From: Bryobacterales bacterium
GTDB taxonomy: Bacteria > Acidobacteriota > Terriglobia > Bryobacterales > UBA6623
Length of the DNA stretch: 64,000 nucleotides
Assembly: GCA_022826925.1 (NCBI GenBank)
Contig: JAJDTX010000176.1
Span: 1-64,000, forward strand
Direction of reading: 5' to 3'
The notes below the pieces were generated by a model. That model had not been told where the DNA came from. It did no database searches and worked only from the letters and a program-made list of their open reading frames with translations. This document shows, one piece after another, positions 1 to 6,528 of this stretch. The position numbers and the translations under genes are program-made. Each line of letters begins with the position of its first letter. Positions within the stretch are counted from its first letter, which is position 1.

Positions 1-126
1 GCCCCGCTCCTGCACCAGCCTCACGGCCCCTCAACGCGCCTCTCGGATTTCCGCACTATCACCGATTTCCATGCATTCTGCCGTCAGAGCAATGTGAGAA
101 AAAACCCCGCCCTACTGCCGGAATAA
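1..126 (+). CDS. possible C-terminal end of an unknown gene
   Basis: The first reading frame is open from the window edge to a TAA at 124-126, giving about 41 residues that end in NPALLPE. Codon use is less GC-biased than in the phage genes to the right, so this could be the end of a first phage gene or of a host gene interrupted by the prophage. Nothing in it is recognisable. An open frame this short could also be chance. Confidence 0.22.
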   Translation, partial: APLLHQPHGPSTRLSDFRTITDFHAFCRQSNVRKNPALLPE

Positions 127-127
127 T

Positions 128-264
128 GTGACTCTCTACACTGCACGATCAAGCTCTACCGTCGCGTCCTGCAGTGGTTCTCCGACAACTGGCCCGAGGG
201 CGCCGAATGGCCCCCGGACGTCCCGCGTCCCGCGCCCGCGAGCGAGGCCAGGGAGGCTGCCTGA
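128..264 (+). pseudogene. possible frameshifted small phage gene
   Basis: The frame ending at TGA 262-264 encodes a convincing peptide (KLYRRVLQWFSDNWPEGAE, then PPDVPRP) and its stop overlaps the ATG of the next gene, as in the other phage operon junctions. It has no ATG, GTG or TTG start after the in-frame stop at 124. A GTG at 128 begins MTLYT in the neighbouring frame, and a one-base change near 143 would join the two. I read it as a recently frameshifted early gene or a sequence error. The family is unknown to me. Confidence 0.3.
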
Positions 265-524
265 TGGATCTCCGCCGCGAATGGCTCCGCCTGAGCCCGA
301 CCGCCCGAGGCGCGCTCCGCTCCGGCTACGAGGATCCGCTCGGCCGCTGCAGGCCGCCTCGCGCCCTGTCGGGCTCGGCCCTGAATGCGGTCCTGCTGTC
401 GCTCTCCGATCGAGGCCTCGTCCGGGTGGACTGGGCCTTGTCCGGCCGGTCCGTCCATCCCGCCGTGGTCATCGGCCACATCACCCCGGAGGGCCGCGAG
501 ATCGCCAGGGAGGGCCTGTCGTGA
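264..524 (+). CDS. small early phage protein, possible winged helix
   Basis: 86 residues from ATG 264, preceded by GGGAGG at 251-256 and overlapping the preceding stop as TGATG. The pattern of a helix with LSDRGLVRVDW followed by a VVIGHITPEG hairpin looks like a small winged-helix fold, which would suit a DNA-binding early regulator, but I recognise no family. It leads a chain of early genes, each overlapping the next by four bases (GTGA), so it is probably co-transcribed and translationally coupled. Confidence 0.6.
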   Translation: MDLRREWLRLSPTARGALRSGYEDPLGRCRPPRALSGSALNAVLLSLSDRGLVRVDWALSGRSVHPAVVIGHITPEGREIAREGLS

Positions 525-760
525 TCCTCCGCGCCCTCGCCGTCACGGCCATCCTCTGCGGAGGCGCCCTGGCGGCCTCCGCCCTCGATCTCGTTTCCGG
601 CCGGCGCCGCTGGCGCGCCGAGGTGCGCCGCCGCGACTCCCGCCGCTGGATCCTGTGGTGCGACTACTCGCGCCGCTCGGCGGCCCGCCGGGCCGGCTGG
701 TGGATGACGCGCCCCGGCCAGCCCTACGACCGCTACCGCGCGAGGAGGGTCCGGCCGTGA
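521..760 (+). CDS. small membrane-anchored early protein
   Basis: 79 residues from GTG 521, overlapping the preceding stop (GTGA). The N-terminus, about residues 3-22, is one hydrophobic segment rich in Ala, Leu and Ile with few charges, followed by a very Arg-rich cytoplasmic-type tail (GRRRWRAEVRRRDSRRW). This predicts a single-pass inner-membrane protein with its tail inside. No family is recognised. In early operons such proteins may act in superinfection exclusion, but that is only a guess here. Confidence 0.55.
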   Translation: MILRALAVTAILCGGALAASALDLVSGRRRWRAEVRRRDSRRWILWCDYSRRSAARRAGWWMTRPGQPYDRYRARRVRP

Positions 761-1035
761 CGGATACGCTGCTCTGGACCCGGGTCGGCGCCCTGGCATG
801 GGTCGACAGCGCCGCGATATACGTCATCCGCGACCGGGGCTACAGCCGCGACCGCGAGGCGGCGGCGCGCTACGAGGCCAGCGAGATCTGGCCCGAAGCC
901 AGACTGGACCGGGCCGTCGGCGCGTCCGCCTCGCTGGAGGGGGCCAAGGCGCTCTGCCAGGCCCGCCAGGACGAGATCGAAGCCGGGATCGAGGAGATCT
1001 GGGCCCGCAACGCCCGCGAGGGGGAGGCCGCGTGA
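757..1035 (+). CDS. hypothetical early phage protein
   Basis: 92 residues from GTG 757, overlapping the previous gene by four bases. The C-terminal half is strongly helical and acidic (QARQDEIEAGIEEIWARN), compatible with a short coiled coil. No motif or family is recognised. Position and coupling make it part of the early operon. Confidence 0.55.
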   Translation: MTDTLLWTRVGALAWVDSAAIYVIRDRGYSRDREAAARYEASEIWPEARLDRAVGASASLEGAKALCQARQDEIEAGIEEIWARNAREGEAA

Positions 1036-1523
1036 GCGCGGAACCCATGTTCCGCTTCGAGCGTCGCGGCCGCGGCCGCTGGGACGTGCGCTTGGGCCAG
1101 ATTCACCTGGCCGAGCTCTCCGTGCACTCCGGCAACGGCACGAATCCCGGCGAGCGCTGGCGCCTGCGCGCCGTCGGCAGCGAGACTCCCGCCGAGGCCT
1201 GCTGGCCGGCCCATCCCGGCGCCGGTCGCAGCTATCGCCTGCCGGAGCGGATCGAGAGCCATGTGATCAGCCTGATCTCCGCCTGGACGCTGGACGCCCT
1301 CTCCGAGGCCGCGCAGGCCAACGCCCTGCTGCGCCGCCGGCTGGAATCCGCCATCGCCAGGCTGGAGTCCGAGCGCGACATCCTGCGCGACTCCCTCATG
1401 GACTTCGACGGCAACTTCGCATCCGCAGGCGACAAGAGGATCCTCGACGGGTTCGATCGCGAGATCGCCGCCGGCCGCGCCGCCCTCGCGCGCACGCGCA
1501 CGAAAGAAGAGGAGGCCTCGTGA
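1032..1523 (+). CDS. hypothetical early protein with C-terminal coiled coil
   Basis: 163 residues from GTG 1032, four-base overlap on both sides. The first 80 residues look like a small beta-rich domain (FRFERRGRGRWDVRLGQIHL). Residues from about 95 onward are a long amphipathic helix with regular Leu and Arg/Glu heptads (LLRRRLESAIARLESERDIL), a likely coiled coil. No family is recognised. It is in the early operon immediately before a MuA-like winged-helix gene. Confidence 0.55.
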   Translation: MSAEPMFRFERRGRGRWDVRLGQIHLAELSVHSGNGTNPGERWRLRAVGSETPAEACWPAHPGAGRSYRLPERIESHVISLISAWTLDALSEAAQANALLRRRLESAIARLESERDILRDSLMDFDGNFASAGDKRILDGFDREIAAGRAALARTRTKEEEAS

Positions 1524-1930
1524 GCGACGGCTGGCTGACCGCTGCCGAGATCGCGGCCTGCCTGGGGATCACCCAAGGGGGCGTCCTGCTCCGGGCCCGC
1601 CGCGAGGGCTGGCCCTATCGCACGCGCCCCGCGGACGGCATCAGGGGCCCGGCCCCCCGCGCCTTCGAGATCTCCGCCCTGCCGGCAGGCATCCGCCGGA
1701 AGCTCGGAGCCTCGCCCATGGAGCGGCTGCGCGCCGCCGCCCCCGAGCTGCTGGAGCGGCTGGAGATCTCCACGACCGAGCTGGTCGACTACCGCGACGC
1801 GATGCGCGCCGAATGCACGGCGGGCGGCAGGATCCCCGATGCCGGCGACGAAGCCGAGATCTCCTCGCTCTCCCTGGAGATCGAGCGCAACCGGGAAGCC
1901 ATCGCCCGGGCGCGAGGGGTGGAGTCGTGA
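1520..1930 (+). CDS. stand-alone Mu-type winged-helix DNA-binding protein (copy 1)
   Basis: 136 residues from GTG 1520, four-base overlap with the gene before. Residues 4-62 match the HTH_Tnp_Mu_1 pattern shared by the N-terminal domain of MuA and the Mu repressor: WLTAAEIAACLGITQGGVLLRAR, then REGWPYR, then the F/Y-E-I-SALPAGIRRKL ending. In Mu this domain binds operator/enhancer DNA. Here it has no catalytic domain attached, only a C-terminal helical region (about 65-136). It is the first of four such domains in the early region, so it is probably a regulator of transposition or early transcription. The function is inferred from the fold. Confidence 0.72.
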   Translation: MSDGWLTAAEIAACLGITQGGVLLRARREGWPYRTRPADGIRGPAPRAFEISALPAGIRRKLGASPMERLRAAAPELLERLEISTTELVDYRDAMRAECTAGGRIPDAGDEAEISSLSLEIERNREAIARARGVES

Positions 1931-2253
1931 TCCTCCGCCCCGTCCTCGACGTCGCGATCAACCCGCTGGCGATGCGCCGCCCCGACCGGCAAGCCGGAGA
2001 GCTGCTGGCCTGCGCGCTGCTGTTTCCGGAGTTCCTGGGATCCTTCCGGGCCAAGCGCGCGACTCCGGACATGGAGATCGTGGTGCGCGAGTTCGGCCTC
2101 GGAAGGGCCGCGCCGCTGCTGTGCGGCTACGCCGTGAGGGCCATCGCGCGGCCGGACCTGTCCATGCTGGCCATGCGCCAGCCGCGCGGCCGGGCGCTGA
2201 TCGCCGCCGCCATCGACTGCCTCGAGGAGAAGCCATGCTCGACCCCTTCCTGA
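1927..2253 (+). CDS. hypothetical early phage protein
   Basis: 108 residues from GTG 1927, overlapping the previous stop. Mostly helical with an Ala/Leu-rich centre (ELLACALLFPEFLGSF) and no recognised motif. It overlaps the next ATG by 19 bases, consistent with tight packing in the early operon. Confidence 0.5.
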   Translation: MILRPVLDVAINPLAMRRPDRQAGELLACALLFPEFLGSFRAKRATPDMEIVVREFGLGRAAPLLCGYAVRAIARPDLSMLAMRQPRGRALIAAAIDCLEEKPCSTPS

Positions 2254-2516
2254 TCCCGATTCCCGCGGCCGAGATGCAGATGTCCGACCCGGACCCGGCC
2301 CCCGTCCCGCGCTGGGGCCGGGGCTGGGCCGACAGGATCGACATCGCCGCGGCGCTGGGCTGCAGCTCGCCGGCGGTCCGCCGGCGCGCCCGGCGCGAGG
2401 GCTGGATCTGGAAGTCCCGGGTGGTGCGCGGCTATCCGTGCCGCCTCTACCGGATCGCCGATCTGCCGGCCGACGTCCGCGAGGCGCTGGGGGAGCCCGG
2501 GGAGCCAGGGACATGA
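2235..2516 (+). CDS. stand-alone Mu-type winged-helix DNA-binding protein (copy 2)
   Basis: 93 residues from ATG 2235, with GAGGAGAA just upstream. After a proline-rich N-terminus of about 30 residues comes a Mu-type winged helix: IDIAAALGCSSPAVRRRARR, EGWIWKSR, then CRLYRIADLPADVREAL. It lines up with the N-terminal domain of the transposase in this same element (same EGW turn, same LYxxxxLPADxxEAL ending). Probably a small DNA-binding regulator of the phage; which operator it binds cannot be read from the sequence. Confidence 0.7.
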   Translation: MLDPFLIPIPAAEMQMSDPDPAPVPRWGRGWADRIDIAAALGCSSPAVRRRARREGWIWKSRVVRGYPCRLYRIADLPADVREALGEPGEPGT

Positions 2517-2755
2517 CGCGCTATCCCCGGGAAGCTCTGAAAGCCTATGGCCGCGCCCTCGTCGGCGCAGGCTCCCTCGAAGACGTCGGGAATCTTCTCC
2601 CGCCGGGCGCTTGCCCGCAGGAGTGGGTCGACGGATTGCCGGCCGCCTACTTGCGATACGCGCTCGGCCGCCTCTCCAATGGCGAGCTGGCGGGGCTGGC
2701 GGTGAATGCGGCCGCGCTGCTCACGGAGAGCCGAGGAGGGAAAGCTTCCGAATGA
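2513..2755 (+). CDS. hypothetical early phage protein
   Basis: 80 residues from ATG 2513, four-base overlap with the preceding gene. It is helical throughout (REALKAYGRALVGAGSLEDV) with no recognised motif. Its last 35 bases overlap the 3' end of the convergent minus-strand gene at 2721-3038, so the two transcripts would be antisense to one another there. Confidence 0.5.
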   Translation: MTRYPREALKAYGRALVGAGSLEDVGNLLPPGACPQEWVDGLPAAYLRYALGRLSNGELAGLAVNAAALLTESRGGKASE

Positions 2756-3038
2756 CCTCCTCCCAGGGCATCCTCTGGAGCTTCGCGTTGTGCGACTGGC
2801 CTCCCGGGCCCGAGCGAGACCGCTCCGCGAGTTGCTCGAAGTGTTCGGCCAGATCTCTCGCGGAGACCGCCTCCCGCCGCTCGAGCAGCTCCAATACTGC
2901 GGTTCCCAGCGCCCTGTCGGCCAGCTGGGACAGGGCTCGCGCGCCCCTCAGGCTCTCGCGACTCCGCGTGAAGGCTCTGTCTAGTTCGTCCCAGCGCTCG
3001 CGCGCCTCGGGACCCAGTTCCCCTTCGGGGTCAGTCAT
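2721..3038 (-). CDS. minus-strand early protein, possible regulator
   Basis: 105 residues from ATG at 3038, preceded by a near-perfect AGGAGG at good spacing, which fixes this start within a larger open frame. The protein is acidic and helical (EARERWDELDRAF), with SARDLAEHFEQLAERS resembling a helix-turn-helix. It is divergent from the gp16-like regulator gene at 3126 and convergent with 2513-2755. A lone minus-strand gene facing a regulator in the early region is where repressors of transposable phages usually lie, so a lysogeny regulator is a reasonable guess. No family is recognised. Confidence 0.65.
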   Translation of the reverse strand: MTDPEGELGPEARERWDELDRAFTRSRESLRGARALSQLADRALGTAVLELLERREAVSARDLAEHFEQLAERSRSGPGGQSHNAKLQRMPWEEVIRKLSLLGSP

Positions 3039-3125
3039 TTTCGTTTTTCCTCCTGCCCCCGGAGGGACGCGGGGAGGGCCGTTGCAGCGGCCCCCCCGCA
3101 CATCAGTATCGCGCAGGAGGCGCCC
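3039..3125. promoter_or_regulatory. divergent control region with an inverted repeat
   Basis: 87 bases between two divergently transcribed genes, each with its own AGGAGG site (one reads on the minus strand near 3050, one near 3114 on the plus strand). A perfect 6-bp inverted repeat, GGGCCG at 3076-3081 and CGGCCC at 3088-3093, surrounds TTGCAG and could be an operator. No clear minus-10 or minus-35 boxes stand out in this GC-rich stretch. Confidence 0.45.
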
Positions 3126-3491
3126 GTGAGCGTCTCCCGCGAGGTCAAGGGCCGGCGGCGCGAGGCGCTGCGAGAACGGACGCGCCGGGCGGTGGCGGCC
3201 CTTGAGCGCCAAGGCGTGTGCTGGTCCGACTGGGCTCGCGAGCGCGGCTTCGCCCTCCACGCGGTCAAGGACGTCGTGCGCGACCGCAACCCCGCCACGC
3301 GGGGCGAGCTGTTCCAGGTCGCGACCCGGATCCGCATGGAGGCCCCCGTCGCGGGCGAGCGGCCGCGCGGCCCCATGGAGAGGATCCGCGACCTGGAGCT
3401 GCTCGCGGACCGGCTGGACAGCCGCCTGGGCAAGGCCGAATCGGAACTGGCCGCGTTGAAAGCGGCCGTACTGCACGAGGAGGCCTCCTGA
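3126..3491 (+). CDS. BcepMu gp16-family phage regulator
   Basis: 121 residues from GTG 3126, with GCAGGAGG upstream. Residues 29-67 match the BcepMu gp16 family of phage-associated DNA-binding proteins: VCWSDWARERGFALHAVKDVV followed by NPATRGELFQVA, a helix-turn-helix in which a WAxxxGF helix precedes a DRNPxxRG turn. The C-terminal third is a helical segment (DLELLADRLDSRL). It is divergent from the minus-strand gene at 2721-3038 and heads the rightward operon that leads to the transposase. It probably controls the choice between lysogeny and lytic early transcription. Confidence 0.75.
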   Translation: MSVSREVKGRRREALRERTRRAVAALERQGVCWSDWARERGFALHAVKDVVRDRNPATRGELFQVATRIRMEAPVAGERPRGPMERIRDLELLADRLDSRLGKAESELAALKAAVLHEEAS

Positions 3492-3763
3492 TGCACAACG
3501 CCTCCCTGGAGAGCTCTCCCCGCCTGCAGCGCACGCTGGAGGCGCTGCTAGCCGGGGAGCGCACCACGCTGGAGATCGCCATCGAGGCGCAAGTCTGCGC
3601 GGTCAACTCCTGCGTCGCCGAGCTGCGCGAGTGCGGGTTCAAGATCTCCTGCCGGCAGAGCGGCGGAAGGGGCAAGCGCGTCTGGCTGTACAGGCTGGAG
3701 CTGGGCGACGAGGCCACCGCCGAGAAGGTCGCGAAGTTCCGCCAGCTGGAGCTGGAGGCGTGA
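3491..3763 (+). CDS. small winged-helix protein
   Basis: 90 residues from ATG 3491, with GAGGAGG nearby. The order LQRTLEALLAGERTTLEIAI, then VNSCVAELRECGFKISCR, then KRVWLYRLE reads as a classic winged helix: helix, helix-turn-helix and a beta wing. It is a likely DNA-binding protein of the early operon. It is distinct from the Mu-type winged helices around it, since it lacks the EGW turn. Its stop overlaps the next start as TGATG. Confidence 0.62.
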   Translation: MHNASLESSPRLQRTLEALLAGERTTLEIAIEAQVCAVNSCVAELRECGFKISCRQSGGRGKRVWLYRLELGDEATAEKVAKFRQLELEA

Positions 3764-3981
3764 TGGAAGTCGATATCCGGCGCATCGCGAAGGCGCTGGG
3801 CGTGGCGGCCCGGACGGCGCATGCCCGTGCCGCGAGAGAGGGCTGGCCGTATCGCATGTCCGCGGTGCGCGAGGCTCGCGGCGATCAGCCGCACAGCTAT
3901 GCCAGGCGGTCGAGAACGAGGCATCGCCTGTACCCCGTCGAGCGGCTGCCTGCCTACGTCCGGGAGGCCTTGGGATCGTGA
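3763..3981 (+). CDS. stand-alone Mu-type winged-helix DNA-binding protein (copy 3)
   Basis: 72 residues from ATG 3763, with GCTGGAGG upstream and TGATG overlap. The whole protein is one Mu-type winged helix: VDIRRIAKALGVAARTAHAR, REGWPYR, a longer basic wing (SYARRSRTRHRLY), then PVERLPAYVREALGS. It is close in sequence to the N-terminal domain of the transposase only 200 bases downstream. It is essentially the MuA domain I-alpha as a separate gene, so it could compete with the transposase for its enhancer sites or act as a Ner-like regulator. Confidence 0.74.
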   Translation: MEVDIRRIAKALGVAARTAHARAAREGWPYRMSAVREARGDQPHSYARRSRTRHRLYPVERLPAYVREALGS

Positions 3982-4181
3982 CCGTCGACGCGCAGGGCAT
4001 CCATATCGGCTGGGACGACACGTGGGAGTGCGAGTATCCATTCCAAGCGCTCGCCGTGCTGCCGTCCCTGGAGGGTTCCCCGCGCTGGCTGGCGCTGGAC
4101 GAGTGCCTGCGCTCGCTGCTGGCCGGGCCGGTCGACACCCGCGCTGCGATCAAGCATGCGAAGGAGGCTTCCGCCGGATGA
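3978..4181 (+). CDS. hypothetical early phage protein
   Basis: 67 residues from GTG 3978, four-base overlap with both neighbours. The sequence (IHIGWDDTWECEYPFQALAVL) suggests a small mixed alpha/beta fold. No family is recognised. It is coupled to the transposase gene, whose ATG overlaps its stop. Confidence 0.5.
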   Translation: MTVDAQGIHIGWDDTWECEYPFQALAVLPSLEGSPRWLALDECLRSLLAGPVDTRAAIKHAKEASAG

Positions 4182-6118
4182 TCCGGCGGGAGGCGGAGGT
4201 CTCGATGCGCGAGATCGCGGAGGCGCTGGGGGCGAGCCGTGAACGCCTATACGGCCGCGCCCGCGGCGAGGGCTGGCCCTTCCGCGAGGTCTCCGCGCCA
4301 GGCAGGCCGCTCCGCCTCTACGCCGTTGCCGCCCTCCCGGCCGACATCCAAGAGGCCTTGAACGCCCCTTCAACGACGGTAAAACCCCCTGTAACGACGG
4401 CTTCAACGAGTGACAAGATGTCAAAATCCGTCCCGCCGGACCGGGCCCGCGCCCTGCTCGAGCGCTGGGAGTCCCTGCCCGAGTCCCGCCGCGCCGCCGC
4501 CAGGTCCAAGCTGGCCGCGCTCGACGCCGCGATCGCCGTCTCCGGGCGCGAGCGCATCTCCCTGCGCGCCGCCTGCGAGCGCGCCGGGGGCTTCCCGGTC
4601 TCCACGCTGACGCGCGCCTGGCGAGCCGTGCGCGGCCTGCCCGCGCACCTGCGCGCCGCGGCCCTGGCCGATGGCCGCTGCAGCGGCCGGGGCCGCCCTC
4701 CCGCCGAGATCGATCCGGACGCCTGGGACTTCTTCAAGGCCGACTACCTGCGCGCCGAGCAGCCGCCCGCCGCCATGTGCTACCGCACCCTGGCCCGCGT
4801 GGCCGCGAGCAAGGGCTGGCGGATCCCGAAGTCCCCCAAGGCCCTGCTGCGCCGCCTGCGCGCCGAGGTCTCCCCGCAGGCGGTCGTCCTCGCCCGCCAG
4901 GGCCGCGAGGCGCTGGACCGCATGCGCCCGGCCCAGGTCCGCGACCGCACCGCGCTGGAGGTCATGGAGGCGCTCTGCGCCGACGGCCACCGCTTCGACA
5001 CGCGCGTCGACTGGGGCTCCGGCGAGATCGGCCGCCCCCTGCTGGTGGGGTGGCAGGACATCCGCTCCGGCAAGCTGGCCGGCTGGCGCGTCGGCCGCGA
5101 GGAGACCTCCGAGGCCTACCGGCTCTCGCTGGCCGACGTGCTGTGGCGCCACGGCGCGCCGCGCAGCGTCATCGTCGACAACGGCCGCGGCATCGCCTCC
5201 AAGCGCCTCACCGGCGGCACGCCGAACCGCCACCGCGGGCGCGCGCTGGAGTCCGACCCCGTCGGCCTGCTCACGCAGCTGGTCGGCCCGGAGGGCGTGC
5301 ACTGGGCCACGCCCTACTCCGGGCAGTCCAAGCCCATCGAGCGAGCCTTCCGGGACCTGGCCACCGACATCGCCAAGGATCCCCGCCTGGCGGGGGCCTA
5401 CACCGGCAAGGACACCCTGTCCAAGCCGCACAACCACGGCTCTCGCGCCATCCCGATCGCGGACTTCCGCGCCGTCTGCGCCGACATGATCGCGCAGCAC
5501 AACGCCCGCGAGGGCCGCCGCGGCCTCGGCCTGGAGGGCCGCAGCTTCGACCGGGCGTTCGAGGACGGCCTGGAGGGGATCGAGGTCCGCCAGGTGCCCC
5601 CGTCCGAGCTGGCCCGCTGGCTGTTCGACGCGCGCGTGGTGACGGCGCGCGCCTCCGACGGGGCGGTCGCCGTCCACGGGACGCGCTACTGGAGCGAGGA
5701 TCTGGCGACGGCCCTGGCGGGCAAGCCCAGGGACGGGCGGCAGGTGGTCGTGCGCTACGACCCCGGGCGGCTGGACCGGGCGGTGCTGGTCGAGGACGCC
5801 GCCGGCCGCCTGCTCGCGCGGGCCGAGCCGCTGGGGGCGGTGGAGTTCTTCGACCGCGACGCGGCCGAGCGCAGCGCCAAGGCCAAGGCCCGCCTGCGCA
5901 AGGCCGCCCGGGCCGAGCTGGACGCGCTGGCCCCGGTCGCGGCCGGCGAGCTGCTGGCCGAGGTCGCCGGGGGGGCGCCGGAAGAGCCGCCCAACGTCTT
6001 GGAGCTGGAGATCGAGATTCCGGAACCGCATGCGGATCCGGGCCGCGAGGAAGAGGAGCGCGTGATGCGCGAGGCCGAGGAGCGCACGCTGGCGCGGGCG
6101 ATCGGGGGGGCTGATTGA
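4178..6118 (+). CDS. Mu-type DDE transposase A
   Basis: 646 residues, close to the 663 of MuA. It catalyses strand cleavage and transfer during integration and replicative transposition. Domains in order: N-terminal Mu-type winged helix (about 9-62, REIAEALGAS to IQEAL); a Thr/Pro linker (about 63-85); end-binding helices (about 118-232, with a GRGRPP hook); the RNase H-like catalytic core with Asp in CADGHRFD (about 269), Asp in VIVDNGRG (about 334) and Glu in SKPIERAF (about 388). This is almost the spacing of MuA D269, D336 and E392. Next come a beta-barrel (about 475-555) and a basic and acidic C-terminus that in MuA contacts B and ClpX. All catalytic residues are present. Confidence 0.95.
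   Translation: MIRREAEVSMREIAEALGASRERLYGRARGEGWPFREVSAPGRPLRLYAVAALPADIQEALNAPSTTVKPPVTTASTSDKMSKSVPPDRARALLERWESLPESRRAAARSKLAALDAAIAVSGRERISLRAACERAGGFPVSTLTRAWRAVRGLPAHLRAAALADGRCSGRGRPPAEIDPDAWDFFKADYLRAEQPPAAMCYRTLARVAASKGWRIPKSPKALLRRLRAEVSPQAVVLARQGREALDRMRPAQVRDRTALEVMEALCADGHRFDTRVDWGSGEIGRPLLVGWQDIRSGKLAGWRVGREETSEAYRLSLADVLWRHGAPRSVIVDNGRGIASKRLTGGTPNRHRGRALESDPVGLLTQLVGPEGVHWATPYSGQSKPIERAFRDLATDIAKDPRLAGAYTGKDTLSKPHNHGSRAIPIADFRAVCADMIAQHNAREGRRGLGLEGRSFDRAFEDGLEGIEVRQVPPSELARWLFDARVVTARASDGAVAVHGTRYWSEDLATALAGKPRDGRQVVVRYDPGRLDRAVLVEDAAGRLLARAEPLGAVEFFDRDAAERSAKAKARLRKAARAELDALAPVAAGELLAEVAGGAPEEPPNVLELEIEIPEPHADPGREEEERVMREAEERTLARAIGGAD
4366..4412 (+). repeat. short AACGACGG repeats inside the transposase gene
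   Basis: The stretch coding for the linker of the transposase holds CAACGACGG at 4371-4379 and TAACGACGG at 4392-4400, exactly 21 bases apart (two helical turns), then a weaker CAACGAGTG at 4404-4412. The region is less GC-rich than its surroundings. A related CTCAACGCG lies at 30-38. They may be binding sites or simply reflect repeated Thr codons in the linker. Confidence 0.3.
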
Positions 6119-6139
6119 CGGCTCCGGAGCGAGGGGGAA

Positions 6140-6352
6140 ATGACACCCAAAGAAAAGGCGACGCTGCGGAAGCAAGCCGCGGAAGCTGCCGGGAGCGCGG
6201 TCGAGAAAGCGCTCTTCAAGGCCGGCATCCATCTCGCCGACGATACCGAGCTGGCCGCCGAGGCCTTGCTGCTGGCCGTGTCGATCGCCTGCGGCCCGCA
6301 CGAGGCCGCGCGGATGATCGCCTATTGCTCCTCGAGGCACTGGGAAAGGTGA
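6140..6352 (+). CDS. hypothetical early phage protein
   Basis: 70 residues from ATG 6140, with GAGGGGGA upstream at suitable spacing. Helical, Ala-rich (LRKQAAEAAGSAVEKALF) with no recognised family. It lies between transposase A and the B ATPase, and its 3' end overlaps a convergent minus-strand frame. Confidence 0.55.
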   Translation: MTPKEKATLRKQAAEAAGSAVEKALFKAGIHLADDTELAAEALLLAVSIACGPHEAARMIAYCSSRHWER

Positions 6353-6510
6353 GCGCGGATGGCGTCGAACACTGCGAGCGGGTGCGCGGGCTGGGGAATC
6401 CGGGCGGCCGTGATCAATTTCCCGAGATGTCCGGAGTTGTCGCGCAGCAGCTCGATCGCGAGCTGCATCGCGAGCCGCAGGATCTCGATCCGCGCCTGTT
6501 CCGTTCGCAC
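6322..6510 (-). CDS. possible minus-strand small protein between A and B
   Basis: 62 residues from a GTG at 6510 (or fewer from ATG 6468), ending at 6322. The peptide has a clean amphipathic character (ARIEILRLAMQLAIELLRD, then HPLAVFDAIRAHLSQCL), unlike the Arg/Pro-rich shadow frames elsewhere in this GC-rich phage. No Shine-Dalgarno sequence is evident for either start. It is convergent with 6140-6352 and divergent from B at 6529. It may be a small regulator; real expression is uncertain. Confidence 0.4.
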   Translation of the reverse strand: MRTEQARIEILRLAMQLAIELLRDNSGHLGKLITAARIPQPAHPLAVFDAIRAHLSQCLEEQ

Positions 6511-6528
6511 GCGGTGAAGGGGTAATAG

